DNA of 30,123 nucleotides from UBA3775 sp964584255. GTDB taxonomy: Bacteria; Bacillota; Clostridia; Lachnospirales; Lachnospiraceae. The translations under genes and the position numbers were made by a program. Numbering within the stretch: the stretch's first letter is position 1; the number at the start of each line of letters is the position of its first letter. The stretch covers positions 1 to 30,123 of the forward strand of contig CAZOZM010000019.1 of assembly GCA_964584255.1 (NCBI GenBank). The letters run 5' to 3'. This document shows, piece after piece, positions 15,459 to 23,547 of this stretch. Under the pieces are notes generated by a model that saw only the letters and a program-made list of their open reading frames with translations, had not been told where the DNA came from and did not search any database.

Positions 15459-15487
15459 TTGACAAATACATACAAAAAAGGTTTAAT
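15459..15487 (+). promoter_or_regulatory. Promoter of argH
   Basis: TTGACA (15459-15464) and TTTAAT (15482-15487) are spaced by 17 bp. The leader of about 84 bases holds two short hairpins, AAACTT/AAGTTT (15516-15534) and CCGGG/CCCGG (15535-15557). I see no clear ARG box here, unlike at argG. Confidence 0.65.
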
Positions 15488-15576
15488 TAAACATGGCTTT
15501 AAGAGGCCTGTACTAAAACTTTACATCGAAGTTTCCGGGTGAACAAAAAATTCCCGGGCTCAGGAAAGGATTATTT

Positions 15577-16962
15577 ATGGAAAAACTCTGGGGAGGTCGT
15601 TTCACTGAAGAAACAGACACACTTGTATATAATTTTAACGCGTCAATCTCATTTGACCAAAGATTCTACGAACAGGACATCAGAGGAAGCATTGCACATG
15701 TAACAATGCTTGCAAAACAGGGTATTCTTTCTGATGAAGAAAGAGACCTGATAATTAACGGTTTAAAGGGAATATTGGATGACATCAACGCCGGTACTCT
15801 CGCAATTGATATGCAGTCCGAAGATATTCACAGTTTTATCGAAGGAACCCTGACCGAAAGAATCGGGACCGTAGGAAAGAAACTTCATACCGGAAGAAGC
15901 CGTAATGACCAGGTTGCCCTCGACATGAAGCTTTATATCAGAGACGAAATTGAAAATACAAAAAAGCTTACGCTTGATTTACTCAATACAATTCATTCTC
16001 TGATGAAGGAGCATACAGAATCATATATGCCCGGATTTACCCACCTTCAGAAAGCTCAGCCTTTAACACTCGCTCACCATCTCGGAGCATACATGGAAAT
16101 GTTCAAAAGGGATTATGATCGTCTTTGTGACACTCAGAAAAGATTAAATTTCTGCCCTTTGGGAAGCGGTGCCCTCGCCGGAACAACATACCCTCTTGAC
16201 AGAGAATACACTGCTGCTCTTCTTGATTTTACGGGTCCTACATTAAACAGCATGGATTCCGTATCCGACAGAGATTATCTCATTGAATTTTTAAACGATC
16301 TCAGCATAATAATGATGCATCTCTCACGTTTCTGTGAAGAAATCATCATATGGAACACCAACGAGTACCGTTTCGTAGAAATCTCCGATACATACTCTAC
16401 CGGTTCTTCCATAATGCCTCAGAAAAAGAATCCTGACATCGCCGAACTTATAAGAGGTAAGACCGGACGTGTTTATGCTGCTCTTAATTCCATGCTTGTA
16501 ACAATGAAAGGACTTCCTCTTGCTTACAACAAAGATATGCAGGAAGACAAGGAACTTTCATTTGATGCCATCGATACCTCAAAAGGCTGTCTTAAACTTT
16601 TTGACGGAATGCTTAAATCAATACAATTTAATAAGGAAAGAATGTACTCTTCAGCCACCGGTGGTTACACAAATGCAACCGATGCTGCTGACTATCTTGT
16701 TAAGAACGGTGTTCCTTTCCGTGATGCTCACAGAATCATCGGAGAAATTACCGTTTACTGTATAAACAGACAGTGTGCAATTGATGATCTTTCCATGGAA
16801 GAATTCAAAAAATTCTCAGATGTGTTCAATGATGATATTTATGAAGCAATCTCTCTTGACACATGTGTAATGAAACGTCTTACAATTGGTGCTCCGGGTC
16901 CTGACGCAATGAAAAAGGTACTTGAAATCAACGAAGACTATTTAAACAAACTTAATAAATGA
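15577..16962 (+). CDS. argH: Argininosuccinate lyase
   Basis: This 461-residue homotetrameric cytosolic enzyme splits argininosuccinate into arginine and fumarate, the last step of arginine synthesis. The signature GSSIMPQKKNPD is at residues 276-287 and holds the mobile-loop catalytic Ser. The second catalytic residue is His156 in GFTHLQKAQP. The opening MEKLWGGRF is characteristic. AGGAAAGGA precedes the ATG by about six bases. The gene is divergent from iorA, has its own promoter and ends in a strong terminator, so it is monocistronic. Unlike in many relatives, it is not paired with argG. Confidence 0.98.
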   Translation: MEKLWGGRFTEETDTLVYNFNASISFDQRFYEQDIRGSIAHVTMLAKQGILSDEERDLIINGLKGILDDINAGTLAIDMQSEDIHSFIEGTLTERIGTVGKKLHTGRSRNDQVALDMKLYIRDEIENTKKLTLDLLNTIHSLMKEHTESYMPGFTHLQKAQPLTLAHHLGAYMEMFKRDYDRLCDTQKRLNFCPLGSGALAGTTYPLDREYTAALLDFTGPTLNSMDSVSDRDYLIEFLNDLSIIMMHLSRFCEEIIIWNTNEYRFVEISDTYSTGSSIMPQKKNPDIAELIRGKTGRVYAALNSMLVTMKGLPLAYNKDMQEDKELSFDAIDTSKGCLKLFDGMLKSIQFNKERMYSSATGGYTNATDAADYLVKNGVPFRDAHRIIGEITVYCINRQCAIDDLSMEEFKKFSDVFNDDIYEAISLDTCVMKRLTIGAPGPDAMKKVLEINEDYLNKLNK

Positions 16963-16970
16963 TAACACCC

Positions 16971-17010
16971 TTTGCAAGCCCCTGTTTTTCCGGGGCTTGC
17001 AAATTTTTTT
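16971..17010 (+). terminator. Terminator of argH
   Basis: A perfect 12-bp stem, TTTGCAAGCCCC (16971-16982) with GGGGCTTGCAAA (16992-17003), is followed by seven T. It begins 8 bases after the argH stop. Confidence 0.93.
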
Positions 17011-17030
17011 AATTTTTTTCAAATTTAAGA

Positions 17031-17059
17031 TTGTATACAACGAACATTTATAGTATAAT
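17031..17059 (+). promoter_or_regulatory. Promoter of carB
   Basis: TTGTAT (17031-17036) and a consensus TATAAT (17054-17059) are spaced by 17 bp. The -35 is part of a perfect 10-base palindrome TTGTATACAA (17031-17040), which could be an operator. Transcription would begin near 17066, leaving a 130-base leader. Confidence 0.7.
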
Positions 17060-17069
17060 TCTTAAAGTT

Positions 17070-17124
17070 TGAGCATTAGGCAATTTTCGTAGTTTTTACA
17101 TACGGGAAATTACACCGCTGCTCA
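17070..17124 (+). other. Structured leader of the carB mRNA
   Basis: TGAGCA (17070-17075) pairs with TGCTCA (17119-17124). Inside this lies a second stem, AATTTTCGTA (17082-17091) with TACGGGAAATT (17101-17111), pairing over ten positions with one bulged G and a 9-base loop. The fold begins within a few bases of the predicted transcription start. No terminator-like T tract follows, so attenuation is not obvious. I do not recognise it as a PyrR site or a known riboswitch. Confidence 0.4.
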
Positions 17125-17195
17125 TGCAAAAAAGTCTTTTTCATCCTTGTCTAACGGCAGAGATGATAAAAATAAATACAAAGGAGTTACTTCTT

Positions 17196-20100
17196 ATGCC
17201 AAAAAGAACAGACATCAACAAAGTACTTATTATCGGCTCCGGTCCAATTATCATTGGCCAGGCATGTGAATTTGATTATTCAGGAACACAGGCTTGTAAG
17301 GCGCTTCGCAAGTTAGGTTATGAAATCGTGCTGGTTAACTCTAACCCTGCAACAATTATGACTGACCCTGAGATAGCTGACGTTACATATATTGAGCCTT
17401 TGAATGTTGACAGGCTTGAGCAGATAATTGCTAAAGAAAGACCAGATGCCCTTCTCCCAAATCTTGGTGGACAGTCCGGTCTTAATTTATGTTCGGAATT
17501 AAACCAGGCCGGCATTCTTGACAAATACAATGTTAAGGTTATCGGTGTGCAGGTTGACGCCATTGAACGTGGTGAAGACCGTGTTGAATTTAAAAAATCA
17601 ATGGAATCCATTGGAATTGAAATGGCTAGAAGTGAAGTGTCCTATTCCGTAGAGGAAGCTCTCGAAATTGCTGACAGACTTGGTTACCCTGTTGTCCTCA
17701 GACCTGCTTATACAATGGGCGGTGCCGGAGGCGGACTTGTTTACAACAAGGAAGAACTTAAAACCGTTTGTGCAAGAGGTCTCCAGGCCAGTCTTGTAGG
17801 TCAGGTTCTTGTAGAGGAATCCATCCTCGGCTGGGAAGAACTTGAGCTCGAGGTTGTCAGAGATGCTGACGGAAACATGATAACTGTATGTTTCATTGAA
17901 AACATTGATCCTTTAGGTGTTCACACAGGTGACAGCTTCTGTGCAGCTCCAATGCTTACAATTTCAAAAGAACTCCAGGCACGTCTTCAGGAACAGGCAT
18001 ATAAGATCGTTGACCTTGTACAGGTTATCGGTGGTACCAATGTTCAGTTTGCACATGATCCTGTTTCAGACAGAATCGTTGTTATTGAAATCAACCCAAG
18101 AACTTCACGTTCTTCAGCTCTCGCTTCAAAAGCAACCGGTTTCCCTATTGCACTTGTTTCTGCAATGCTTGCTGCCGGACTTACTCTTAAGGACATCGAA
18201 TGCGGAAAGTATGGCACACTCGACAAATACTATCCTGACGGAGATTATGTTGTAATAAAGTTTGCACGTTGGGCCTTCGAGAAATTCAAGGGTGTTGAAG
18301 ATAAGCTTGGTACACAGATGCGTGCAGTCGGCGAAGTAATGAGTATCGGAAAGAACTACAAGGAAGCTTTCCAGAAGGCTATCAGAAGTCTTGAAACAGG
18401 TCGTTATGGTCTTGGTAATGCAAAGGATTTTGGCACAAAGACAAAGGATGAACTTCTTACAATGCTTATGACTCCTTCAAGTGAAAGACATTTCATCATG
18501 TATGAAGCCCTCAGAAAAGGTGCTACCGTTGATGAAATATTCGATATTACCAAAGTAAAGAAATACTTCATCGAACAGATGCAGGACCTCGTAAATGAAG
18601 AAGAAGAAATCAAGAAATTCAATGGTTCTCTTCCATCAGACGAATTACTTATCCAGGCTAAAAAAGACGGTTTCTCCGATAAATATCTCAGCCAGATTCT
18701 CAATATCAGCGAAGACGACGTTAGAAACAAACGTATCTCTCTCGGTGTTGAAGAAACTTGGGAAGGTGTTCATGTAAGCGGTACAAAAGACAGTGCATAC
18801 TACTACTCTACTTACAACGGAACCGACAAGAATCCTGTTAACACAGACAAGCCAAAGATTATGATTCTCGGCGGTGGTCCTAACCGTATCGGTCAGGGTA
18901 TCGAGTTCGACTACTGCTCCGTTCATGCTTCTCTCGCCCTTAAAAAACTCGGTTTTGAAACAATCATTGTAAACTGTAACCCTGAAACTGTTTCAACCGA
19001 CTATGATACATCTGACAAGCTCTATTTTGAACCTCTTACCCTTGAAGATGTTCTCAGTATCTACAACAAAGAAAAGCCTCTCGGAGTTATCGCTCAGTTT
19101 GGTGGTCAGACACCACTTAACCTCGCATCACAGCTTGAGAAAAACGGCGTTAAGATTCTCGGAACATCTCCTGCAATCATTGATCTCGCAGAAGACAGAG
19201 ATCTTTTCAGGGCAATGATGGATAAACTTGAAATTCCAATGCCTGAATCAGGAATGGCAAGCAAAATTGAAGAGGCTCTTGATATAGCTCATGAAATCGG
19301 TTATCCGGTTATGGTACGTCCTTCATACGTTCTCGGCGGACGTGGCATGGAAGTCGTTTATAACGACGACTCATTAAGAAGTTACATGGCAGCTGCAGTA
19401 GGCGTAACACCTGACAGACCTATTCTTATTGACCGTTTCCTTAACCATGCGCTCGAATGTGAAGCTGATGCCATAAGCGACGGAACTCATGCATTTGTCC
19501 CTGCAGTAATGGAACACATCGAACTTGCCGGCGTACACTCCGGAGATTCAGCATGTATCATTCCTTCAGTTCACATAACGGAAGAAAACGTTAAGACCAT
19601 TAAGGAATACACCAGAAAAATAGCTGAAGAAATGCATGTTGAAGGTCTTATGAACATGCAGTATGCAATTGAAAACGGTAAGGTTTACGTTCTTGAAGCA
19701 AATCCACGTGCATCCAGAACCGTTCCTCTCGTATCAAAGGTTTGTAATGTAAGAATGGTTCCTTTAGCAACAGATATCATTACACGCGAACTTACAGGTC
19801 GTCCATCTCCTGTTCCTGAACTCAAAGAAAAGAACATTCCATACTATGGAGTTAAGGAAGCCGTATTCCCATTCAACATGTTCCCTGAAGTTGATCCTGT
19901 CCTTGGACCTGAAATGCGTTCTACAGGTGAAGTTCTCGGATTATCAACATACTATGGTGAGGCTTTCTACAAAGCTCAGGAAGCAACCCAGACAAAGCTT
20001 CCTCTTTCCGGTACTGTATTAATTTCAGTTAATTCAAAAGACAAGCCTGAAGTAGTTGAGATTGCCAAACTCTACAAAGATTGCGGTTTCTCAATTGTTG

Positions 20101-20423
20101 CAACAAAGCACACCTGTGAAACACTCCAGAATGCCGGCATTGAAGCAGTAAAAGTTGATAAACTTGACGAAGGCCGTCCAAATGTACTCGACCTTATCAC
20201 AAATGGTGATGTTGATCTCATAATCAACTCTCCTCTTGGTGAAAAAGCAGGTCACGACGACAGTTATCTCAGAAAAGCTGCAATCAAGGCCAAGATTCCT
20301 TACATCACAACTATTGCGGCTGCAAGAGCAACCGGAAAGGGAATCGCTTACGTTCAGAAGGAAAACGGAAAAATCGGTGTCAAATCACTTCAGGAAATTC
20401 ATAAAGAAATAACTGACAAATAA
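17196..20423 (+). CDS. carB: Carbamoyl-phosphate synthase, large subunit
   Basis: This 1075-residue enzyme makes carbamoyl phosphate from bicarbonate, glutamine-derived ammonia and two ATP, for both arginine and pyrimidines. Two homologous ATP-grasp halves are visible: the first opens with KVLIIGSGPIIIGQACEFDYSG, the second with KIMILGGGPNRIGQGIEFDY near residue 560. They are followed by an MGS-like allosteric domain in the last 140 residues. The frame is open upstream to 17124, but AAAGGAG sits 8 bases before the ATG at 17196, and MPKRTDINKVLI is the family start. The small subunit carA is not adjacent. The glutaminase must be encoded elsewhere. The gene is a single unit ending at 20451-20488. 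Confidence 0.98.
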   Translation: MPKRTDINKVLIIGSGPIIIGQACEFDYSGTQACKALRKLGYEIVLVNSNPATIMTDPEIADVTYIEPLNVDRLEQIIAKERPDALLPNLGGQSGLNLCSELNQAGILDKYNVKVIGVQVDAIERGEDRVEFKKSMESIGIEMARSEVSYSVEEALEIADRLGYPVVLRPAYTMGGAGGGLVYNKEELKTVCARGLQASLVGQVLVEESILGWEELELEVVRDADGNMITVCFIENIDPLGVHTGDSFCAAPMLTISKELQARLQEQAYKIVDLVQVIGGTNVQFAHDPVSDRIVVIEINPRTSRSSALASKATGFPIALVSAMLAAGLTLKDIECGKYGTLDKYYPDGDYVVIKFARWAFEKFKGVEDKLGTQMRAVGEVMSIGKNYKEAFQKAIRSLETGRYGLGNAKDFGTKTKDELLTMLMTPSSERHFIMYEALRKGATVDEIFDITKVKKYFIEQMQDLVNEEEEIKKFNGSLPSDELLIQAKKDGFSDKYLSQILNISEDDVRNKRISLGVEETWEGVHVSGTKDSAYYYSTYNGTDKNPVNTDKPKIMILGGGPNRIGQGIEFDYCSVHASLALKKLGFETIIVNCNPETVSTDYDTSDKLYFEPLTLEDVLSIYNKEKPLGVIAQFGGQTPLNLASQLEKNGVKILGTSPAIIDLAEDRDLFRAMMDKLEIPMPESGMASKIEEALDIAHEIGYPVMVRPSYVLGGRGMEVVYNDDSLRSYMAAAVGVTPDRPILIDRFLNHALECEADAISDGTHAFVPAVMEHIELAGVHSGDSACIIPSVHITEENVKTIKEYTRKIAEEMHVEGLMNMQYAIENGKVYVLEANPRASRTVPLVSKVCNVRMVPLATDIITRELTGRPSPVPELKEKNIPYYGVKEAVFPFNMFPEVDPVLGPEMRSTGEVLGLSTYYGEAFYKAQEATQTKLPLSGTVLISVNSKDKPEVVEIAKLYKDCGFSIVATKHTCETLQNAGIEAVKVDKLDEGRPNVLDLITNGDVDLIINSPLGEKAGHDDSYLRKAAIKAKIPYITTIAAARATGKGIAYVQKENGKIGVKSLQEIHKEITDK

Positions 20424-20450
20424 AGTAACGATTTGATATTCAAAGCATTA

Positions 20451-20488
20451 AATAAAGCGCAGCAGTCAAATGACTGCTGCGCTTTATT
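20451..20488 (+). terminator. Terminator of carB
   Basis: Perfect 18-bp arms (20451-20468 and 20471-20488) surround a GC-rich core GCGCAGCAGTCA. The following bases are T-rich (GTTATTT) rather than a pure T run. It begins 28 bases after the stop. Confidence 0.85.
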
Positions 20489-20535
20489 GTTATTTCCCGA
20501 TTCAAAACCTTAAAAGTCAAAGCAGGAAGCCAAAC

Positions 20536-20563
20536 AACTGCTGCGTTTTACTAATTTTTCCGA
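20536..20563 (+). repeat. Degenerate second copy of the carB terminator right arm
   Basis: AACTGCTGCGTTTTACTAA (from 20536) and the bases after it closely match GACTGCTGCGCTTTATTGT (from 20472) and its following T-rich tail, allowing one gap. The matching left arm is poorly kept. It looks like a decayed duplication of the terminator. Confidence 0.45.
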
Positions 20564-20600
20564 AAAAAAGCCTGTAACACACTCTGTGAATGTATTACAG
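20563..20600 (-). terminator. Terminator of the pyrE-queA transcript
   Basis: On the minus strand CTGTAATACA (20591-20600) pairs over ten positions, with one U-G pair, with TGTGTTACAG (20572-20581). GGC and seven T follow. It lies ten bases after the queA stop. Confidence 0.85.
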
Positions 20601-20609
20601 TCTGCTGTT

Positions 20610-21677
20610 TTATATGAATAGACAGGCATCTCCAAATGAGAAAAATCTGTATTTTTCACTTACTGCAACATTATATGCGTTCAGAACATTTTCTCTTCCG
20701 CAAAGGGCCGCAACAAGCATTATAAGAGTTGATTCCGGAAGATGGAAATTCGTAATCAGTCCATCAAGAACTTTATACTTATAACCCGGATAAATAAAAA
20801 TCGATGTATCCCCCTCTCCGGCCGTAACCGTGCCATTGTCCGAAGCACAGGTTTCCACTGTTCTTGTACTTGTTGTTCCAACACAGATAACTCTTCCTCC
20901 GGATGCCTTTGTTTCATTAATAATGTCTGCATCCTGCTGTCTTAAAATATAATGTTCCGTATGCATATGATGATTTAAGACATTATCCTCCTTTACAGGT
21001 CTAAATGTCCCCAAGCCTACGTGCAACGTTACATGGGCAATTTTAACTCCCATTTTTTCCACCTGCTCAAGCAGTTCATTTGTAAAATGTAATCCTGCCG
21101 TCGGTGCTGCGGCTGACCCCTCATATTTTGCATATACAGTCTGGTATCTGTTCTTATCCTGCAGTTCATGCGTAATGTACGGTGGCAGAGGCATTGTTCC
21201 CAACGAATCCAACACTTCTTCGAATATTCCGTCATATTTAAATCTGACAAGCCTGTTTCCCTCATCAACTATTTCAAGAATCTCTGCCTCCAGTCTTCCA
21301 TCACCAAAACTGATTCTCATTCCGGGTCTTGCCTTTTTCCCCGGCTTTACCAGAGTTTCCCATACATCTGCACTGTGCCTTTTAAGTAAAAGAATCTCTA
21401 CAGCCGCACCTTTAACATTCATTCCGCCTGTTGTTTCATCATGAATCCTCTCACCTATAAGCCTCGCTGGAATTACCTTTGTATCATTTATTACAAGACA
21501 GTCACCGGCTTTAAGGTAGCAGGTTATATCCCTGAAATGTTTATGTTCAATTTCACCGGTTTTCTTGTCCATCACCAATAATCTTGAGGATGCCCTGTCC
21601 GTCAGCGGATCCTGAGCAATCAGTTCCTGTGGCAGATCGAAATAAAAATCCGATTTCTTTAATACTTCTTCACTCAT
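20610..21677 (-). CDS. queA: S-adenosylmethionine:tRNA ribosyltransferase-isomerase
   Basis: This 355-residue cytosolic enzyme moves the ribosyl part of SAM onto preQ1-modified tRNA to give epoxyqueuosine in the queuosine pathway. The KKSDFYFDLPQELIAQDPLTDRASSRLLV opening is split by typical QueA landmarks, and the GLHFT and STRTVET motifs are family hallmarks. The length is usual. The ATG at 21677 has only a loosely placed AGGAAA upstream, but no better start exists in frame. It is 15 bases downstream of pyrE and so probably shares its transcript. No other queuosine gene is visible in the window. Confidence 0.96.
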   Translation of the reverse strand: MSEEVLKKSDFYFDLPQELIAQDPLTDRASSRLLVMDKKTGEIEHKHFRDITCYLKAGDCLVINDTKVIPARLIGERIHDETTGGMNVKGAAVEILLLKRHSADVWETLVKPGKKARPGMRISFGDGRLEAEILEIVDEGNRLVRFKYDGIFEEVLDSLGTMPLPPYITHELQDKNRYQTVYAKYEGSAAAPTAGLHFTNELLEQVEKMGVKIAHVTLHVGLGTFRPVKEDNVLNHHMHTEHYILRQQDADIINETKASGGRVICVGTTSTRTVETCASDNGTVTAGEGDTSIFIYPGYKYKVLDGLITNFHLPESTLIMLVAALCGRENVLNAYNVAVSEKYRFFSFGDACLFI

Positions 21678-21692
21678 ATATCAAATGTTTTC

Positions 21693-22373
21693 CTATCTTT
21701 CCGCACCATAGAGGCTAAAATATGCATCAAGAGCCTTTTTGATTTCGTCATCTATAACAACTTTACCGTTAATTTCACGATTATACAGACATTCAATAAC
21801 CTCATCCATATTAACGATTGCTGCGGTAGGGAATCCATATGTATCTTTTATTTCATCCAAAGCACACTTTGTTCCCTTACCCTTTTCCATACGGTTTAAT
21901 GAAACCATAAGTCCTTTGATTTCAACATTAGCAGCTCCCGTAATTTTAGGAAAGGTTTCTTCGATTGATTTTCCGGATGTCGTTACATCTTCAATAATTA
22001 CAACCCTGTCTCCGTCCTTGAGCTTATAACCAAGTAATCCGCCCTTGTCAGCACCGTGATCCTTTTCTTCTTTTCTGTCAGAGCAATACTTTATCTGCTT
22101 TCCATAAAGACGGTCATATGCAATAACTGTTGCAACGCTTAAAGGAATCCCCTTATATGCCGGTCCGAAGAGCACATCAAAGTCGTCTCCATATGTTTCG
22201 TGAATTGCCTTCGCATAAAACTCTCCTAACTTTGAAAGCATATATCCGGTAACATACTCACCCGCATTCATAAAAAACGGTGATTTTCTGCCACTTTTAA
22301 GTGTAAAATCTCCAAATTTTAATACTCCGCAATCAACCATGAATTCAATAAATTCCTGCTTATACTGTTCCAT
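21693..22373 (-). CDS. pyrE: Orotate phosphoribosyltransferase
   Basis: This 226-residue cytosolic enzyme joins orotate and PRPP to make orotidine 5'-monophosphate. The PRPP-binding loop RVVIIEDVTTSGKS is at residues 123-136, and SGRKSPFFMNAG near residues 27-38 is the orotate-side signature. An AGGAGG site lies 11 bases before the ATG, a rather long spacing. It is preceded by its own promoter (22477-22505) and followed closely by queA. Its order after pyrK and pyrD is a common Firmicutes arrangement, but here there is a promoter between them. Confidence 0.97.
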   Translation of the reverse strand: MEQYKQEFIEFMVDCGVLKFGDFTLKSGRKSPFFMNAGEYVTGYMLSKLGEFYAKAIHETYGDDFDVLFGPAYKGIPLSVATVIAYDRLYGKQIKYCSDRKEEKDHGADKGGLLGYKLKDGDRVVIIEDVTTSGKSIEETFPKITGAANVEIKGLMVSLNRMEKGKGTKCALDEIKDTYGFPTAAIVNMDEVIECLYNREINGKVVIDDEIKKALDAYFSLYGAER

Positions 22374-22476
22374 TTTTCTTAAAACCTCCTGTATTTTTCA
22401 TTAAGCCGCAGGCTGTGCCACTACATAACGATAACCTGCGATACACCTGCATTCCTCAAGGGTTTGTCAGTGTCTG

Positions 22477-22505
22477 ATTATAGCATATACAAGCTCATTT
22501 CTCAA
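22477..22505 (-). promoter_or_regulatory. Promoter of pyrE-queA
   Basis: On the minus strand TTGAGA (22500-22505) and a consensus TATAAT (22477-22482) are spaced by 17 bp. The -35 lies only 14 bp past the pyrD stop. The leader holds a CGCAGG/CCTGCG stem (22407-22412 with 22435-22440) just before the ribosome site. No terminator or clear PyrR-binding element was seen. Confidence 0.7.
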
Positions 22506-22519
22506 TCCGAAGAAACTGT

Positions 22520-23425
22520 TTACTTCACGCAGCCAATAATATCCCTGATATTTTCTATATTATTTCTTCTCATGAACTGTTCCATACCGTTTACAATTTC
22601 TTCAGTAACATGCGGATTATGGAAATTAGCCGTACCAACACTTACCAGCGTAGCTCCCGCCATCATAAATTCTATGGCATCTTCATAGGATGAAATACCT
22701 CCCATACCTATAATCGGAATCTTTACGGCATTTGCCGTCTGATAAACCATCCTTACCGCAACCGGCTTTACACATGGGCCGCTCATGCCACCCGTTTTGT
22801 TTGCGACAGCAAAACACCTTCTGTTTATGTCAATTTTCATACCCGTAAGAGTATTTATAAGAGAAAGACCATCCGCTCCACCTGCTTCTGCCGCTCTTGC
22901 CGTTTCCGTAATATCAGTTACATTAGGGCTCAGCTTCATAACAACCGGCTGTTCAGCCACTTTTTTTATTGCAGAAGTTATTTCATAAACCATTTTGGGA
23001 TCTGTTCCGAACGCAATACCGCCTTCTTTTACATTAGGACAGCTTATGTTTATTTCCAACAGTTCTGCACTGCTGTCTGCAAGACGCTTAACGCACTCAA
23101 CATAATCTTCAGTTGATTTTCCACAGACATTCACTATTTTTCTCGTATCAAATCCATCCAGAAAAGGAAGATCCCTTTCCAGAAAAACATCTATCCCCGG
23201 ATTCTGAAGTCCGATTGCATTTATCATTCCACCATACGTTTCAGCAATTCTCGGAGTTGGATTACCCGGCCATGGTGTTATTGCTACTCCTTTAGTAACA
23301 ACACCGCCAAGTTTATTTAAATCTGTAAACTCTGAAAATTCTATACCTGAACCAAATGTTCCCGAAGCAGTCACCACAGGATTTTTAAAGTGTAATCCTG
23401 CAAATTCAACACTTGTATTTATCAT
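22520..23425 (-). CDS. pyrD: Dihydroorotate dehydrogenase, NAD-linked class 1B catalytic subunit
   Basis: This 301-residue FMN-containing subunit oxidises dihydroorotate to orotate and passes electrons to NAD+ through PyrK. NISCPNVKEGG (residues 126-136) holds the catalytic Cys129 of the 1B class, and GTFGSG near residue 22 and the TxxGLSLINTLTG segment are typical. A TTG start four codons upstream is possible, but GGAGG (23431-23435) sits five bases before the ATG at 23425. The cytosolic class 1B type fits an anaerobe. The gap to pyrK, upstream, is 122 bases and holds two repressor-like dyads, so expression may be controlled separately from pyrK. Confidence 0.96.
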   Translation of the reverse strand: MINTSVEFAGLHFKNPVVTASGTFGSGIEFSEFTDLNKLGGVVTKGVAITPWPGNPTPRIAETYGGMINAIGLQNPGIDVFLERDLPFLDGFDTRKIVNVCGKSTEDYVECVKRLADSSAELLEINISCPNVKEGGIAFGTDPKMVYEITSAIKKVAEQPVVMKLSPNVTDITETARAAEAGGADGLSLINTLTGMKIDINRRCFAVANKTGGMSGPCVKPVAVRMVYQTANAVKIPIIGMGGISSYEDAIEFMMAGATLVSVGTANFHNPHVTEEIVNGMEQFMRRNNIENIRDIIGCVK

Positions 23426-23478
23426 ATATACCTCCAATTAGCATAATTTCTGTATGTAAACTCCTGTAGAATCTTTTT

Positions 23479-23521
23479 CTACATATGTAGTGCAGTACGA
23501 TATTGTATTCTACATGTGTAG
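23479..23521. promoter_or_regulatory. Two BlaI/MecI/CopY-like operator dyads
   Basis: CTACATATGTAG (23479-23490, a perfect palindrome) and CTACATGTGTAG (23510-23521) both match TACA-NN-TGTA, the core recognised by the BlaI/MecI/CopY family of winged-helix repressors. They are 31 bp apart, close to three helical turns, on the same face of the DNA. A further pair, TGTAGA and TCTACA (23465-23483), lies beside the first. No BlaI-type repressor gene is in the window. They lie in the pyrK-pyrD gap. Confidence 0.5.
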
Positions 23522-23547
23522 TGATATGTGTTTTTAGTAAACCCTGT

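Noticed and set aside
15422..15576. ARG box in the argH-iorA gap
   Set aside because: A minus-strand TGTATGTATTTGTCA is only loosely similar and has different spacing from the argG element.
17124..17195. Longer carB N-terminus of 24 extra residues
   Set aside because: It lacks a ribosome site, runs through the leader stem and differs from the usual family start. AAAGGAG precedes the ATG at 17196.
22374..22520. PyrR attenuator before pyrE
   Set aside because: The CGCAGG/CCTGCG stem has no T tract and I could not find a PyrR-type binding loop.
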